A stretch of 64,000 bases of DNA from Alteromonas gracilis. GTDB lineage: Bacteria > Pseudomonadota > Gammaproteobacteria > Enterobacterales > Alteromonadaceae. Both the position numbers and the translations under genes were made by a program. The first letter of the stretch is position 1; every line of letters starts with the position of its first letter. The notes below the pieces were generated by a model, which was not told where the DNA came from, did no database searches, and was given only the letters and a program-made list of their open reading frames with translations. Of the stretch, positions 46,087-54,581 are shown piece by piece. The stretch is taken from assembly GCF_002993325.1 (NCBI RefSeq), contig NZ_PVNO01000027.1, positions 248,001 through 312,000 on the forward strand. The letters are read 5' to 3'.

Positions 46087-46711
46087 GGTTCGCTCCCTGT
46101 AGCGTTAAATAATCAATACTTTGTTTCAACAACAAACTGCCGTGTGCTGTTAAAATCGATTCTGGATGAAATTGGAAGCCAAGCATGCGGTCTTCATCAT
46201 TGTAAACTGCCATCACTGCCTCACTTCCATCATCGTTTATTGTTGATGCACAAACGGTAAGCTTCTCAGGCAATTCGTGGGCTACTAATGAGTGGTAGCG
46301 TGCAACGTGCAGCGGTTGCTGAAGACCTTTAAACATGGCTTCTTCCGAATGCGTAATGGCCGACGACTTTCCGTGCATTACTTGGCTAGCTCGCCCCACT
46401 GTACCGCCGTAGTACTCCACAATTGCCTGATGGCCAAGGCAAATACCAATGACAGGAAATACGCCGCTGACCATTTTAAGCAAAGCAGGCATACAGCCTG
46501 CATCACTGGGAGCGCCAGGGCCCGGGGAAAGCATCAATAAAACAGGGCCTTTCGTCGCTTGTTCCTGCATTTTATTAAAAAGAAGTTCAGCTGACACAGT
46601 ATTTCGATAAACTTTTATGTCTAAGTCTAATGTACGCAGTTCATCGACAAGGTTATAGGTAAACGAGTCTACATTATCGAGCAAAAATAAAGTGGTAACT
46701 TGGTGGTTCAT
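46079..46711 (-). CDS. trpG: Anthranilate synthase glutamine amidotransferase subunit
   Basis: Supplies ammonia to TrpE. Class I amidotransferase with the nucleophile Cys in GICLGHQAIVEYYGG, and the His-Glu in FQFHPES. Separate 210-residue protein. It overlaps trpE by four bases. Confidence 0.97.
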   Translation of the reverse strand: MNHQVTTLFLLDNVDSFTYNLVDELRTLDLDIKVYRNTVSAELLFNKMQEQATKGPVLLMLSPGPGAPSDAGCMPALLKMVSGVFPVIGICLGHQAIVEYYGGTVGRASQVMHGKSSAITHSEEAMFKGLQQPLHVARYHSLVAHELPEKLTVCASTINDDGSEAVMAVYNDEDRMLGFQFHPESILTAHGSLLLKQSIDYLTLQGANHA

Positions 46712-48396
46712 GCGTTGCCCCCTTCATTTGACGCTGCACTAATGTGTTTTACTTCCTCTTGAAGTGCCGCCTTGACAGCACCTATAACGGCCTGTGCTTT
46801 GGCTCGCGTTTCATCAGCTTCAGCTTGGGGAATGGAATCGTATACCACACCTGCGCCTGCTTGAATGTAAGCCGTGCCATTTTTCACAAAGGCAGAGCGT
46901 ATAACGATACAAGTGTCCATGTCGCCTTGGCTATTTAAGTAGCCCACTGCACCACCGTAACTACCACGACGCTTTTTCTCTACTTCACGGATCAAGGTGG
47001 CTGCGCTGACCTTCGGTGCACCTACCAGAGTACCCATGTTCATGCAGGCTTGATACGCGTGCAATGGGTCTAGGTCGTCGCGCAGTTGACCTACCACGCG
47101 AGACACTAAATGCATTACGTGTGAGTAGCGATCTACTTTGAGCAAATCTTTAACGAAGCGAGTACCCGGACGGCTAACTTTAGCCACGTCATTTCTCGCT
47201 AGGTCAACCAGCATGATGTGCTCAGATTTTTCTTTCGTATCTTCGCGAAGGTTTAACTCTATGCGACTGTCCAAATCTCTATCAATGCTGCCGTCTGGAC
47301 GCTTGCCTCGAGGACGAGTTCCTGCAATAGGATAAATTTCTACTTGATTGCTTTCTCTTTCGTATTTAAGCGCCGACTCGGGTGAGGCTCCAAAAATACT
47401 AAAAGCGGCATCTTGCATGAAAAACATGTAAGGGCTTGGATTAGATTCTTTAAGTTTGGCGTAAGCGAGAAGTGGCGAAGGGCAGGGGAGAGAAAATGTG
47501 CGCGAAGGCACAACCTGAAAAATATCGCCAGCAAGAATGTGCTGCTTTAAATCAAGCACGTGGTCACAAAACTGCTCGTCGCTAATGTCTACGCTTGCTT
47601 CGATAGAAGAAAGTGTCTGTCCATTTTGTGTCGATTCTTTTAATTTGAATGTCTGTCCATTTTGCGATTCATTCTGTCTACTTGTTAATAGTGGCTCAGC
47701 AGGCATCTCATGAAGCAGTTGATGAATAGCCTCCAATCGCTGCGCAATTGCAAAGTATTGCTGAGCTACATCCTCACCGCTAAATACGCTGCCGATAAGA
47801 TGAGTTTCGCGGGTTTGATGATCAACGGTAATTAATGTCTCCGCCAAATAGAACACAAAATCAGGGCAGTCATTTTCACCTTCAGCAACATCCGGCAGTT
47901 TTTCGAAGCCCGCAAGCATGTCGTAAGCGAATACACCGCCCAGAAAAATAGCGTGAGGGTGTTGGCGGATGGGGGTTACTTTATTGAGAACAATACGCAG
48001 CGCGTCCATAACGCTCGCGGCTTTCAATCGGCTATCCTCGTCTAATTCGTTGTTTGCGTCATCGCAAAGAAGAACAATAGAAGTGTCTGTCCTATCAATG
48101 ACATTCAGGCCTTCGGGAGCGTGCGTAGCAAACAAAGGTAAAACTGAAGCGCCGTTTCCTGTTAGTGCCTTAACCTCAACTCGGTTGCCTCTACATTCCA
48201 TGCGAAGGGCGGCATCAACCATCAATAAACTTTGCAGGTCATCTTTTGAGTCGATTTCTGCTGATTCTAAAAGTAGTGCGTTACTTGTATTCCCACAAAG
48301 GTGGGCAAACGCGGCGAGTGGATCATCAACGTAATGACCTACCTGCTCTATTGTCTCTACTTTACCTGGGGAAGTGCCCAGTTCCGCTAAACTCAT
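46708..48396 (-). CDS. trpE: Anthranilate synthase component I
   Basis: Turns chorismate into anthranilate with TrpG. The tryptophan feedback motif LLESAE lies near residue 38. The catalytic region holds PIAGTRPRGKR, LMLVDLARND (here IMLVDLARND) and GSYGGAVGY. I chose the ATG at 48396 behind GGAGAG; an open frame runs 23 codons further. The linker before the chorismate domain (about residues 240-265) has roughly 20 extra residues against E. coli and contains two in-frame repeats of Gln-Asn-Gly-Gln-Thr made by the dispersed motif. A third copy lies near residue 103. Confidence 0.97.
   Translation of the reverse strand: MSLAELGTSPGKVETIEQVGHYVDDPLAAFAHLCGNTSNALLLESAEIDSKDDLQSLLMVDAALRMECRGNRVEVKALTGNGASVLPLFATHAPEGLNVIDRTDTSIVLLCDDANNELDEDSRLKAASVMDALRIVLNKVTPIRQHPHAIFLGGVFAYDMLAGFEKLPDVAEGENDCPDFVFYLAETLITVDHQTRETHLIGSVFSGEDVAQQYFAIAQRLEAIHQLLHEMPAEPLLTSRQNESQNGQTFKLKESTQNGQTLSSIEASVDISDEQFCDHVLDLKQHILAGDIFQVVPSRTFSLPCPSPLLAYAKLKESNPSPYMFFMQDAAFSIFGASPESALKYERESNQVEIYPIAGTRPRGKRPDGSIDRDLDSRIELNLREDTKEKSEHIMLVDLARNDVAKVSRPGTRFVKDLLKVDRYSHVMHLVSRVVGQLRDDLDPLHAYQACMNMGTLVGAPKVSAATLIREVEKKRRGSYGGAVGYLNSQGDMDTCIVIRSAFVKNGTAYIQAGAGVVYDSIPQAEADETRAKAQAVIGAVKAALQEEVKHISAASNEGGNA
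47613..47658 (-). repeat. Two tandem GGACAGACAY motifs inside trpE
   Basis: Exact core at 47613-47622 and a one-base variant at 47649-47658, both on the coding strand. They read Gly-Gln-Thr-Leu (259-262) and Gly-Gln-Thr-Phe (247-250), 36 bases apart. The flanking bases are also alike, which suggests a duplication. Confidence 0.88.
48083..48092 (-). repeat. GGACAGACAC motif inside trpE, N-terminal part
   Basis: Exact core on the coding strand in the third frame, read as Thr-Asp-Thr in DRTDTSIVLL. Confidence 0.88.
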
Positions 48397-48424
48397 TTTT
48401 GCTACTCTCCAATTGCAAAAAGAT

Positions 48425-48453
48425 AAAAAAAAGGCCCGTATAAACGGGCCTTT
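48425..48453 (-). terminator. trp attenuator (terminator and antiterminator arms)
   Basis: On the minus strand AAAGGCCCGT (48453-48444) pairs with ACGGGCCTTT and is followed by a T-run, giving a strong terminator 30-60 bases before trpE. An upstream AACGGGC (48493-48487), at the leader stop codon, can pair perfectly with GCCCGTT (48449-48443), the 5' arm of the terminator. This is the antiterminator expected when the ribosome stalls on the Trp codons. Confidence 0.88.
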
Positions 48454-48491
48454 ATGTGTTTTCATTCACGCACTACAGTGCACACCGCCCG

Positions 48492-48557
48492 TTAAGTTAG
48501 GGAGTGCCACCACCAAGCTGCAACTGTCATTGCTGTAGAAATGTTGTATGAATGCAT
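48492..48557 (-). CDS. trpL: trp operon leader peptide
   Basis: A 21-residue frame ending in TVAAWWWHSLT, with three consecutive Trp codons. The outer ATG at 48557 has GAG about eight bases upstream; an in-frame ATG at 48530 would give 12 residues. The stop codon lies next to the antiterminator arm, so ribosome position can decide between the two structures. The Trp run and the attenuator that follows make the identity firm even though the peptide is very short. Confidence 0.88.
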   Translation of the reverse strand: MHSYNISTAMTVAAWWWHSLT

Positions 48558-48599
48558 GAATTACTCGTTGTTTTTTCAAACTTCAATAGGATTTGAAGC

Positions 48600-48637
48600 C
48601 GTTAGTACGTATACTTTGTGCGTATAGAAGAAAACAA
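48600..48637 (-). promoter_or_regulatory. Candidate trp promoter with TrpR-like half-site
   Basis: On the minus strand TTGTTT (48637-48632) and TATACG (48613-48608) are 18 bases apart. CGTACTAACG (48609-48600) resembles a half of the TrpR operator (GTACTAGTT) and overlaps the -10. Match is partial. Confidence 0.35.
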
Positions 48638-48662
48638 ATTGCCTTTCGTGTCAACCTAAAAT

Positions 48663-49532
48663 TTGCATATTACTTTGAAAATAGATTTACATAGCCATAC
48701 AAAATACTCAGACGGCCATCTCACGCCAGAAGAATTAATCCTTCGAGCTCACACCATGCAGGTGGATGTACTTGCGCTTACCGACCACGACACCGTAGCG
48801 GGCTTGGACGAGGCTCATGCCACTCAAGCAAAACAAAAGCGGTCTTTAACCATTATTGACGGCGTTGAAATTTCCACTACTTGGCACGGTTTTGATATCC
48901 ACATTGTAGGTTTGAACGTAGACAGACAATGCCCAACGTTCTTATCTCATCTCAATGGTCAAGCTCAAGTCCGCGAGGCACGCGCTGAAAAAATAGCTGA
49001 TAAACTTGAAAAATGTGGGTTTGAAGGCGTTTTAACGCGAGCTAAAGCACTAGCCGGTGTAGGGCAAGTTACTCGCGCTCATTTTGCTCGAGTCTTAGTG
49101 AACAATTATGGCGTGCCGACTATGCAGGCTGCCTTTAAAAAGTATTTAGGCAAAGGTAAAAGGGCAGCGGTTAAAGCCGAATGGCCAAGTATAGAAAGTG
49201 CAATTGAATGGATCCACGATGCAGGTGGCCAAGCCGTGCTCGCGCACCCCGCGCATTACGATATGACGGCTAAATGGCTAAGGCGATTAGTAGATTTGTT
49301 CGCACAATCTGGTGGAGATGCTATTGAGACGGCGTTCCCCGGTATAAACAAAACTAAGCAAGAACTGATCAATGAAATTGCACAAACTCACAATTTGCTA
49401 GCTTCAGCGGGCTCCGACTTTCACTTCCCCTCTCGCTGGACTGAGTTGGGTAAAAACCTTGGAATTAGTAGCCAACTAACCCCTATCTGGCACGATTGGC
49501 TGCAGATTAAAGAGCTTGAAAGTACACCGTAA
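48663..49532 (+). CDS. PHP-domain phosphoesterase (RNase AM / YciV type)
   Basis: Metal-dependent phosphoesterase of 289 residues; E. coli YciV/TrpH hydrolyses 3',5'-bisphosphonucleotides and trims RNA 5' ends. PHP motifs are DLHSHTKYSDG, LTDHDTVAG and ASAGSDFHFP. No ATG is available at the 5' end; I took the TTG at 48663, with another TTG at 48675 as alternative and no clear ribosome site for either. It diverges from the trp operon, as in E. coli. Confidence 0.88.
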   Translation: MHITLKIDLHSHTKYSDGHLTPEELILRAHTMQVDVLALTDHDTVAGLDEAHATQAKQKRSLTIIDGVEISTTWHGFDIHIVGLNVDRQCPTFLSHLNGQAQVREARAEKIADKLEKCGFEGVLTRAKALAGVGQVTRAHFARVLVNNYGVPTMQAAFKKYLGKGKRAAVKAEWPSIESAIEWIHDAGGQAVLAHPAHYDMTAKWLRRLVDLFAQSGGDAIETAFPGINKTKQELINEIAQTHNLLASAGSDFHFPSRWTELGKNLGISSQLTPIWHDWLQIKELESTP

Positions 49533-49688
49533 GCAAATCTATAGTTGAAATTCAGTGGTAATAAGGCGTTGATAGAAGTAAAGCGATAACGAGTCGGTCC
49601 TTAGCCAATCAATGCCCACATAAACAACCATAAAAAGTGTTAGCAACTAGAACAAGTTGAATAGCGTTTTTTATAAAAGGAAGTCATC

Positions 49689-50309
49689 ATGAGTCAATTT
49701 TTTTATGTACACCCAGATAACCCCCAAAAACGCTTGATAAGCCAAGCATGCGAGCTAATTCGCGAGGGTGCGGTTGTGGTCTACCCTACAGACTCAGGCT
49801 ATGCCATAGGCTGTCAAATGGAAGACAAGAAGGCGTTAGAGCAGCTTTGCCGTATTCGTCAAATAGATAAAGACCATAATTTTACTTTGATGTGTCGTGA
49901 TATGTCAGAGTTATCAATTTATGCCAAGGTTGATAACACTGCCTTTAGGCAGATAAAAAATAATACGCCAGGTCACTACACGTTTGTGCTAAAAGCAACG
50001 CGAGAAGTTCCGAAGCGCTTACAGAACCCCAAACGAAAAACCATTGGGATCCGCGTGCCTGATAACGCCATTGCGCTAGCATTACTGGAAGAACTTGGCG
50101 AGCCGTTGATGTCTACGTCTTTGATTTTGCCTGGCAACACCATGGCCGAATCAGACCCTGATGTGATTCGAGATAATTTAGAAAAGCAAGTTGGGCTTAT
50201 CATTCACGGCGGTTATATTGGCGAACATCCCACAACTGTGATTGATTTATCGGAAGATACGCCCGTCATTTTACGTCATGGTACTGGCGATCCGTCTCCG
50301 TTCGAATAA
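49689..50309 (+). CDS. yciO: YciO, Sua5/YrdC-family protein
   Basis: A 206-residue protein with the Sua5/YrdC fold. YPTDSGYAIGC and PGHYTFVLKATREVPKRL are the nucleotide and threonylcarbamoyl-AMP regions. YciO is a paralogue of TsaC; whether it makes threonylcarbamoyl-AMP in vivo is debated. AAGGAAG precedes the ATG. The order yciV-yciO-...-rluB follows E. coli. Confidence 0.92.
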   Translation: MSQFFYVHPDNPQKRLISQACELIREGAVVVYPTDSGYAIGCQMEDKKALEQLCRIRQIDKDHNFTLMCRDMSELSIYAKVDNTAFRQIKNNTPGHYTFVLKATREVPKRLQNPKRKTIGIRVPDNAIALALLEELGEPLMSTSLILPGNTMAESDPDVIRDNLEKQVGLIIHGGYIGEHPTTVIDLSEDTPVILRHGTGDPSPFE

Positions 50310-50419
50310 TTGACGGTGGCTCTGCCCATCTACGAAAATGGCCCCGGGGCATATGACTTTAATGAATGAACGTTAGAACCAATAATATTCGCTGCTGCAG
50401 GTAAAACGGTTGTGGGACT

Positions 50420-51280
50420 GTGTCTGAATTAACTAAAACAAATAACAACAAAGAAACGCCTCATGAAAAGGGGCTTTCGACACCTGTTCAGCAGCCGCTT
50501 CCCCTTGCGTTTATTAATGGCGAGGCGCTTATTGAGAAGCCGGAAGATCTGTTCATTCCCCCTGATGCCCTTGAAGTTATCCTTGAAACTTTCGAAGGGC
50601 CTCTCGACTTACTGTTATATCTGATCCGTAAGCAAAAGTTCGATATCACAACTCTGCCAATTGCTGCTGTTACTAAGCAATATATGGAGTATGTAGACGC
50701 CATGATGGCGCTAAAGCTAGAGCTGGCAGCAGAGTATCTGCTGATGGCTGCAATTCTGGCTGAAATAAAGTCTCGTCTTTTATTACCGAAGCGCAGTGAC
50801 GACAGTGAGGAAGAAGACGATCCTAGGGCCGAGTTGATCAGACGTCTAAAAGAATATGAACTGGTGAAACAGGCCGCAGAAGACTTGGATATTCAGCCTC
50901 GTCTTGAAAGGGATGTATTTAAAGCACATGTGGAAGTTAGTGAGAACGTTGCGCCAATTCGTGTGGAGCCTGACGTATCTTTAGCCGAGATAGTGCTGGC
51001 ATTTAGCACAGCGATGAAACGGGCGGAAGCGTTTGAAAACCATACTATTGAAAGGGAAGCCTTGAGCACGCGAGAGCGCATGTCGCTTATCTTATCGTTG
51101 CTTACGTCGTCAGAGTATATGCCACTTGAACGCCTTTTCACCGTTGAAGAAGGAAGGGCCGGTGTAGTGGTTTGCTTCTTAGCAATTTTAGAATTAGTAA
51201 AAGAACAGCTAATTTTGTGCATTCAGGCAGGTCCTTATGCAAAAATTCATGTAAAATTAGGGTCGCATGAAGAAAATTAA
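50420..51280 (+). CDS. scpA: Segregation and condensation protein A
   Basis: Kleisin subunit of the Smc-ScpAB condensin. FEGPLDLLLYLIRKQKFDITTLPI is the conserved N-terminal Smc-binding block, and the C-terminal winged helix follows about residue 205. The start is GTG at 50420. The first 40 residues are polar. It overlaps scpB by 14 bases. E. coli lacks ScpAB and uses MukBEF, so this window shows the Smc-type system. Confidence 0.93.
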   Translation: MSELTKTNNNKETPHEKGLSTPVQQPLPLAFINGEALIEKPEDLFIPPDALEVILETFEGPLDLLLYLIRKQKFDITTLPIAAVTKQYMEYVDAMMALKLELAAEYLLMAAILAEIKSRLLLPKRSDDSEEEDDPRAELIRRLKEYELVKQAAEDLDIQPRLERDVFKAHVEVSENVAPIRVEPDVSLAEIVLAFSTAMKRAEAFENHTIEREALSTRERMSLILSLLTSSEYMPLERLFTVEEGRAGVVVCFLAILELVKEQLILCIQAGPYAKIHVKLGSHEEN

Positions 51281-51860
51281 CACGGCGCAGCTGAAACAAT
51301 TGGTCGAGGCCGCAATATTTGTGGCCGATACGCCCGTAACGAAGCAGCAGTTGAAAGAAACGGTGCTTAACGAGTTCACCGTGGCTGATAGAACTTTGAG
51401 TAAGGTAATTAACGAACTAAAGTTAGATTATCAACCTCGGGGCATTCAGCTAGTGGAAGTAGCGAGTGGCTATCGCTTTCAATCATTAGATGCATTGAGC
51501 CCGTGGTTAAGTAAATTATGGCAAGAAAATGCGCCTAAGTACTCAAGAGCAATGCTTGAGACACTTGCGCTCATTGCCTATCGTCAACCTATTACCCGCG
51601 GAGAGATTGAGCAGGTAAGAGGTGTAGCGGTAAGCAGTAATATTATAAAGACACTCACAGAACGAGACTGGATTAAGGTAGTTGGTCACAAAGAAGTACC
51701 GGGGCGACCTGCACTTTATGCTACCACGAAAGGCTTTTTAGACTACTTTTCAATGGCGTCATTGAGCGATTTGCCCAATGCTCATGCCTTTGAAAATATG
51801 GCCGAAAGTATTGCGTCAGACTCGCCGCTTAAGGTGTTAAATGAGGCACCGTCTGAATAG
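51267..51860 (+). CDS. scpB: Segregation and condensation protein B
   Basis: Partner of ScpA, two winged-helix domains in 197 residues. LVEAAIFVADTPVTKQQL opens the first, and LALIAYRQPITRGEIEQVRGV is the hallmark of the second. The ATG lies inside scpA (14-base overlap), indicating coupled translation. Confidence 0.94.
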   Translation: MKKINTAQLKQLVEAAIFVADTPVTKQQLKETVLNEFTVADRTLSKVINELKLDYQPRGIQLVEVASGYRFQSLDALSPWLSKLWQENAPKYSRAMLETLALIAYRQPITRGEIEQVRGVAVSSNIIKTLTERDWIKVVGHKEVPGRPALYATTKGFLDYFSMASLSDLPNAHAFENMAESIASDSPLKVLNEAPSE

Positions 51861-51899
51861 ACCGTGCGACCGTAAACAAGCAATTAAGAGTGAAAAACC

Positions 51900-52796
51900 A
51901 TGACTGAAAAGTTGCAAAAAGTACTGGCTAACCAAGGGCTAGGCTCGCGACGAGAAATGGAACGTTGGATTGAAGAAGGCCGTGTATCGGTCGATGGCAC
52001 CAAAGCAACCCTTGGCGATCGAGTTGACCACACCGCACAAATTCGCGTAGATGGTCATCTTTTGTCTCGTCAAACTGAACAACCGGTATGCCGTGTTCTA
52101 ATGTATAACAAGCCTGAAGGTGAACTATGCAGCCGTCATGATCCAGAAGGGCGCGACACAGTATTTGACCGACTTCCAGCTATTCGATTGGGTCGTTGGA
52201 TCACGGTGGGGCGCTTAGATATGAACACTAGCGGCCTACTGTTATTTACCAATGATGGTGAATTAGCAAACCGCCTGATGCATCCTAAATGCGAAGTAGA
52301 GCGCGAATATGCCGTTCGCGTATTTGGTGAAGTAACGGGTAAAACGCTGCATACTTTGCAAAAAGGCGTTGAGCTTGAGGATGGTGAAGCGAAATTCCTT
52401 ACCATCTCTGGCGCTCCAACCCCACAACATGCCGAAGATGAAAGCATGAACCGCTGGTATAACGTAACGTTAAAAGAAGGCCGTAACCGTGAAGTACGTA
52501 GGTTGTGGGAATCACAAGGTGTCCAGGTTAGCCGACTCATACGTGTTAAGTATGGCCCAATAGAGCTTCAAAAACGTTTGCCTCAAGGTGCGTGGGTTGA
52601 GCTTGGGTTAGAAGATGTAAACGCGCTACGTAGCCATGTTCAGCTGCCAGATGAAACGCAAACTATGATCAACGTGAGACAGGGCAAACTTGACCATGCG
52701 CGTTTAAGTCGCATGCGCCGCTCGGTTAAAAAGCATAAAGTACGTAAGCAACAAGGCTTGAGTAAACGTGCTGGGCGCCCAGCAAAACGCAAATAG
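51900..52796 (+). CDS. rluB: 23S rRNA pseudouridine(2605) synthase
   Basis: Modifies U2605 of 23S rRNA. An S4 RNA-binding domain ([21 protein letters not shown]) leads, and the catalytic Asp is in [17 protein letters not shown]. The C-terminal tail (about residues 260-298) is very basic and probably binds RNA. Length 298 fits RluB. Confidence 0.94.
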   Translation: MTEKLQKVLANQGLGSRREMERWIEEGRVSVDGTKATLGDRVDHTAQIRVDGHLLSRQTEQPVCRVLMYNKPEGELCSRHDPEGRDTVFDRLPAIRLGRWITVGRLDMNTSGLLLFTNDGELANRLMHPKCEVEREYAVRVFGEVTGKTLHTLQKGVELEDGEAKFLTISGAPTPQHAEDESMNRWYNVTLKEGRNREVRRLWESQGVQVSRLIRVKYGPIELQKRLPQGAWVELGLEDVNALRSHVQLPDETQTMINVRQGKLDHARLSRMRRSVKKHKVRKQQGLSKRAGRPAKRK

Positions 52797-52825
52797 CTAA
52801 CTACTCGCTTTTACACAGCACTAAC

Positions 52826-52856
52826 AAAGCCGCTAGTTATTACTCGCGGCTTTTTT
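52826..52856 (+). terminator. Terminator after rluB
   Basis: AAAGCCGC and GCGGCTTT form an eight-base-pair stem, 12-base loop, followed by a T-run. Confidence 0.9.
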
Positions 52857-53015
52857 ATGTCTTCCGCTTATTGAGGGGTCAACAAATATTTATCCTTTCT
52901 TTTTGAATGCGTCAATTTATACCGTGTTTATACCGATCTTCTTAGTGAAACCTAGCGTAGCAAAAAAGGAATATGCTACGTGACGAAAGTCTAAGACACG
53001 GAAAAGGAGATGGTA

Positions 53016-53819
53016 ATGAAAGACATGCCTCAGTTAGGAATGGGAACCTTTCGTTTAGAAGGTGAGGAAGCCCGAGAATCAGTCAGTAAGGCGCTGGACG
53101 TTGGCTTTAGACACATAGACACCGCCCAGTTTTACGGAAATGAAGCGGAAGTGGGAGACGCGATCAAGACCAGTGGCTTAGACAGAAGCTCGCTTTTTGT
53201 TACAACGAAAGTGTGGCATGAGTCATTGGGAGACGCTCATTTTATTCCAAGCGTGCATGAAAGTTTGGAAAAATTGAAGCTAGAATACGTCGATTTACTG
53301 CTTATCCATTGGCCCTATCCTGGAAATGACATAACGTTAGAAAGTTATTTGGGAAGTCTTGCGCAAGCAAAAGCGGACGGCTTGACGCGACATATCGGTG
53401 TGTCGAACTTTACCATCGACCTGCTAGACAAAGCAGAGAGTATTCTAGGCGAGGGTGAAGTGTATACCAATCAGATTGAGATCCATCCTTTCATGCAAAA
53501 CAAAAAGGTAGTGGAATCTTGTAAAGAGAAAGGAATTCGAGCGACTGCTTATATGCCATTCGCGGTAGGGAAAGTCATGAAGGATGAAACGCTGATGCGA
53601 ATTGCTCAAAATCACGATGCAACACCTGCACAAGTAGTAATGGCGTGGATGGAAAAACGTCATATTTACGCTATCCCATCATCAACCAGTAAACAGCACT
53701 TGGCGGAAAATCTAGCTTATGGTGGTGTGCATTTAACTGATGAGGAATTAGCGCTTGTCGACGATTTAGACAATGGTGAACGTATCGTTAATCCAGACTT
53801 TGCACCTGCGTGGGATTAA
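53016..53819 (+). CDS. dkgB: Aldo/keto reductase, 2,5-diketo-D-gluconate reductase B type
   Basis: NADPH-dependent (beta/alpha)8 reductase of 267 residues. GMGTFRLEGEEA, DTAQFYGNEAEVG (catalytic Asp and Tyr), the lysine in VTTKVWHE, and IHWP (catalytic His) are visible, followed by GVSNF and IPSSTSKQHL. It aligns well with E. coli DkgB through to the APEWD-like end. I chose the ATG at 53016: AAGGAG is six bases away, while the ATG at 53010 is too close to it. Natural substrate is uncertain; methylglyoxal is often reported for the family. Confidence 0.9.
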   Translation: MKDMPQLGMGTFRLEGEEARESVSKALDVGFRHIDTAQFYGNEAEVGDAIKTSGLDRSSLFVTTKVWHESLGDAHFIPSVHESLEKLKLEYVDLLLIHWPYPGNDITLESYLGSLAQAKADGLTRHIGVSNFTIDLLDKAESILGEGEVYTNQIEIHPFMQNKKVVESCKEKGIRATAYMPFAVGKVMKDETLMRIAQNHDATPAQVVMAWMEKRHIYAIPSSTSKQHLAENLAYGGVHLTDEELALVDDLDNGERIVNPDFAPAWD

Positions 53820-53880
53820 CCTCATACAGTTTTTATAGCTGTTAAGTTAAATAGTGAAGTAATAGATTAGCTTTTGATGT

Positions 53881-53911
53881 CGCCGCCTGCAATTATCAAC
53901 TTTAGGCGGCG
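53881..53911. terminator. GC-rich hairpin between convergent dkgB and maa
   Basis: CGCCGCCT and AGGCGGCG form an eight-base-pair stem with a 15-base loop. No clear T-run, so intrinsic termination is only likely. Confidence 0.4.
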
Positions 53912-53975
53912 GCAAAACATTGAGTTGAGGAAATGAAGGTAAGTTTCGATCTGCTCGCAATAAAATCCAGCGCGT

Positions 53976-54542
53976 TTAGCTCTTCTCTATTTCTACGTGT
54001 TTAAGAATTCTGGCTGGGTTGCCTCCAATAACAACATTATTACCGAAAGATTTTGTTACCACAGAGCCCGAGGCAACAACCACGTTATCCCCTAGGCTCA
54101 CGCCGGGATTTATAACAGCCATTCCACCAATCCAGCAGTTATCACCAATGGTTATGGGTTTTGCAAACTCTATTCCTGTAGCCCGTTGAACTGGGTCAAT
54201 TGGATGAGTTGCGGTGTAGAGCCCAACTTGAGGTGCGATCATACAGTTATCGCCAATGGTTACTTTGGCCGCATCTAAAATAACGCAATTGAAATTAGCG
54301 TAGAAATTTTCGCCTACATAGATGTTTTCACCGTAATCGCATTTGAACGAAGACTCAATGTAAAGCCTTTTCCCCGTCGAACCGAAAAGCGCTTTTAATA
54401 GTCTTGTACGCTTTTTATGGTCACTTTGACAGGTCGCATTGAGCTCGTCTAATTGACTACGGCATTGCTTACGCAATGCCGTTAATGTTTTGTCTGACGG
54501 GTAGTATAAATCGCCAGCGAGCATCTTTTCTTGTTCGGTCAT
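53976..54542 (-). CDS. maa: Maltose/galactoside O-acetyltransferase family protein
   Basis: Left-handed beta-helix acetyltransferase of 188 residues. The N-terminal MTEQEKMLAGDLYYPSD is the Maa/LacA mac domain. Hexapeptide repeats run from about residue 70 to 175. The catalytic His is in YTATHPIDP. It acetylates sugars with acetyl-CoA; the true sugar is unknown. Confidence 0.88.
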   Translation of the reverse strand: MTEQEKMLAGDLYYPSDKTLTALRKQCRSQLDELNATCQSDHKKRTRLLKALFGSTGKRLYIESSFKCDYGENIYVGENFYANFNCVILDAAKVTIGDNCMIAPQVGLYTATHPIDPVQRATGIEFAKPITIGDNCWIGGMAVINPGVSLGDNVVVASGSVVTKSFGNNVVIGGNPARILKHVEIEKS

Positions 54543-54581
54543 AAGGTTTTGAACACAGCGCTATAAAATAATGTCGATACG

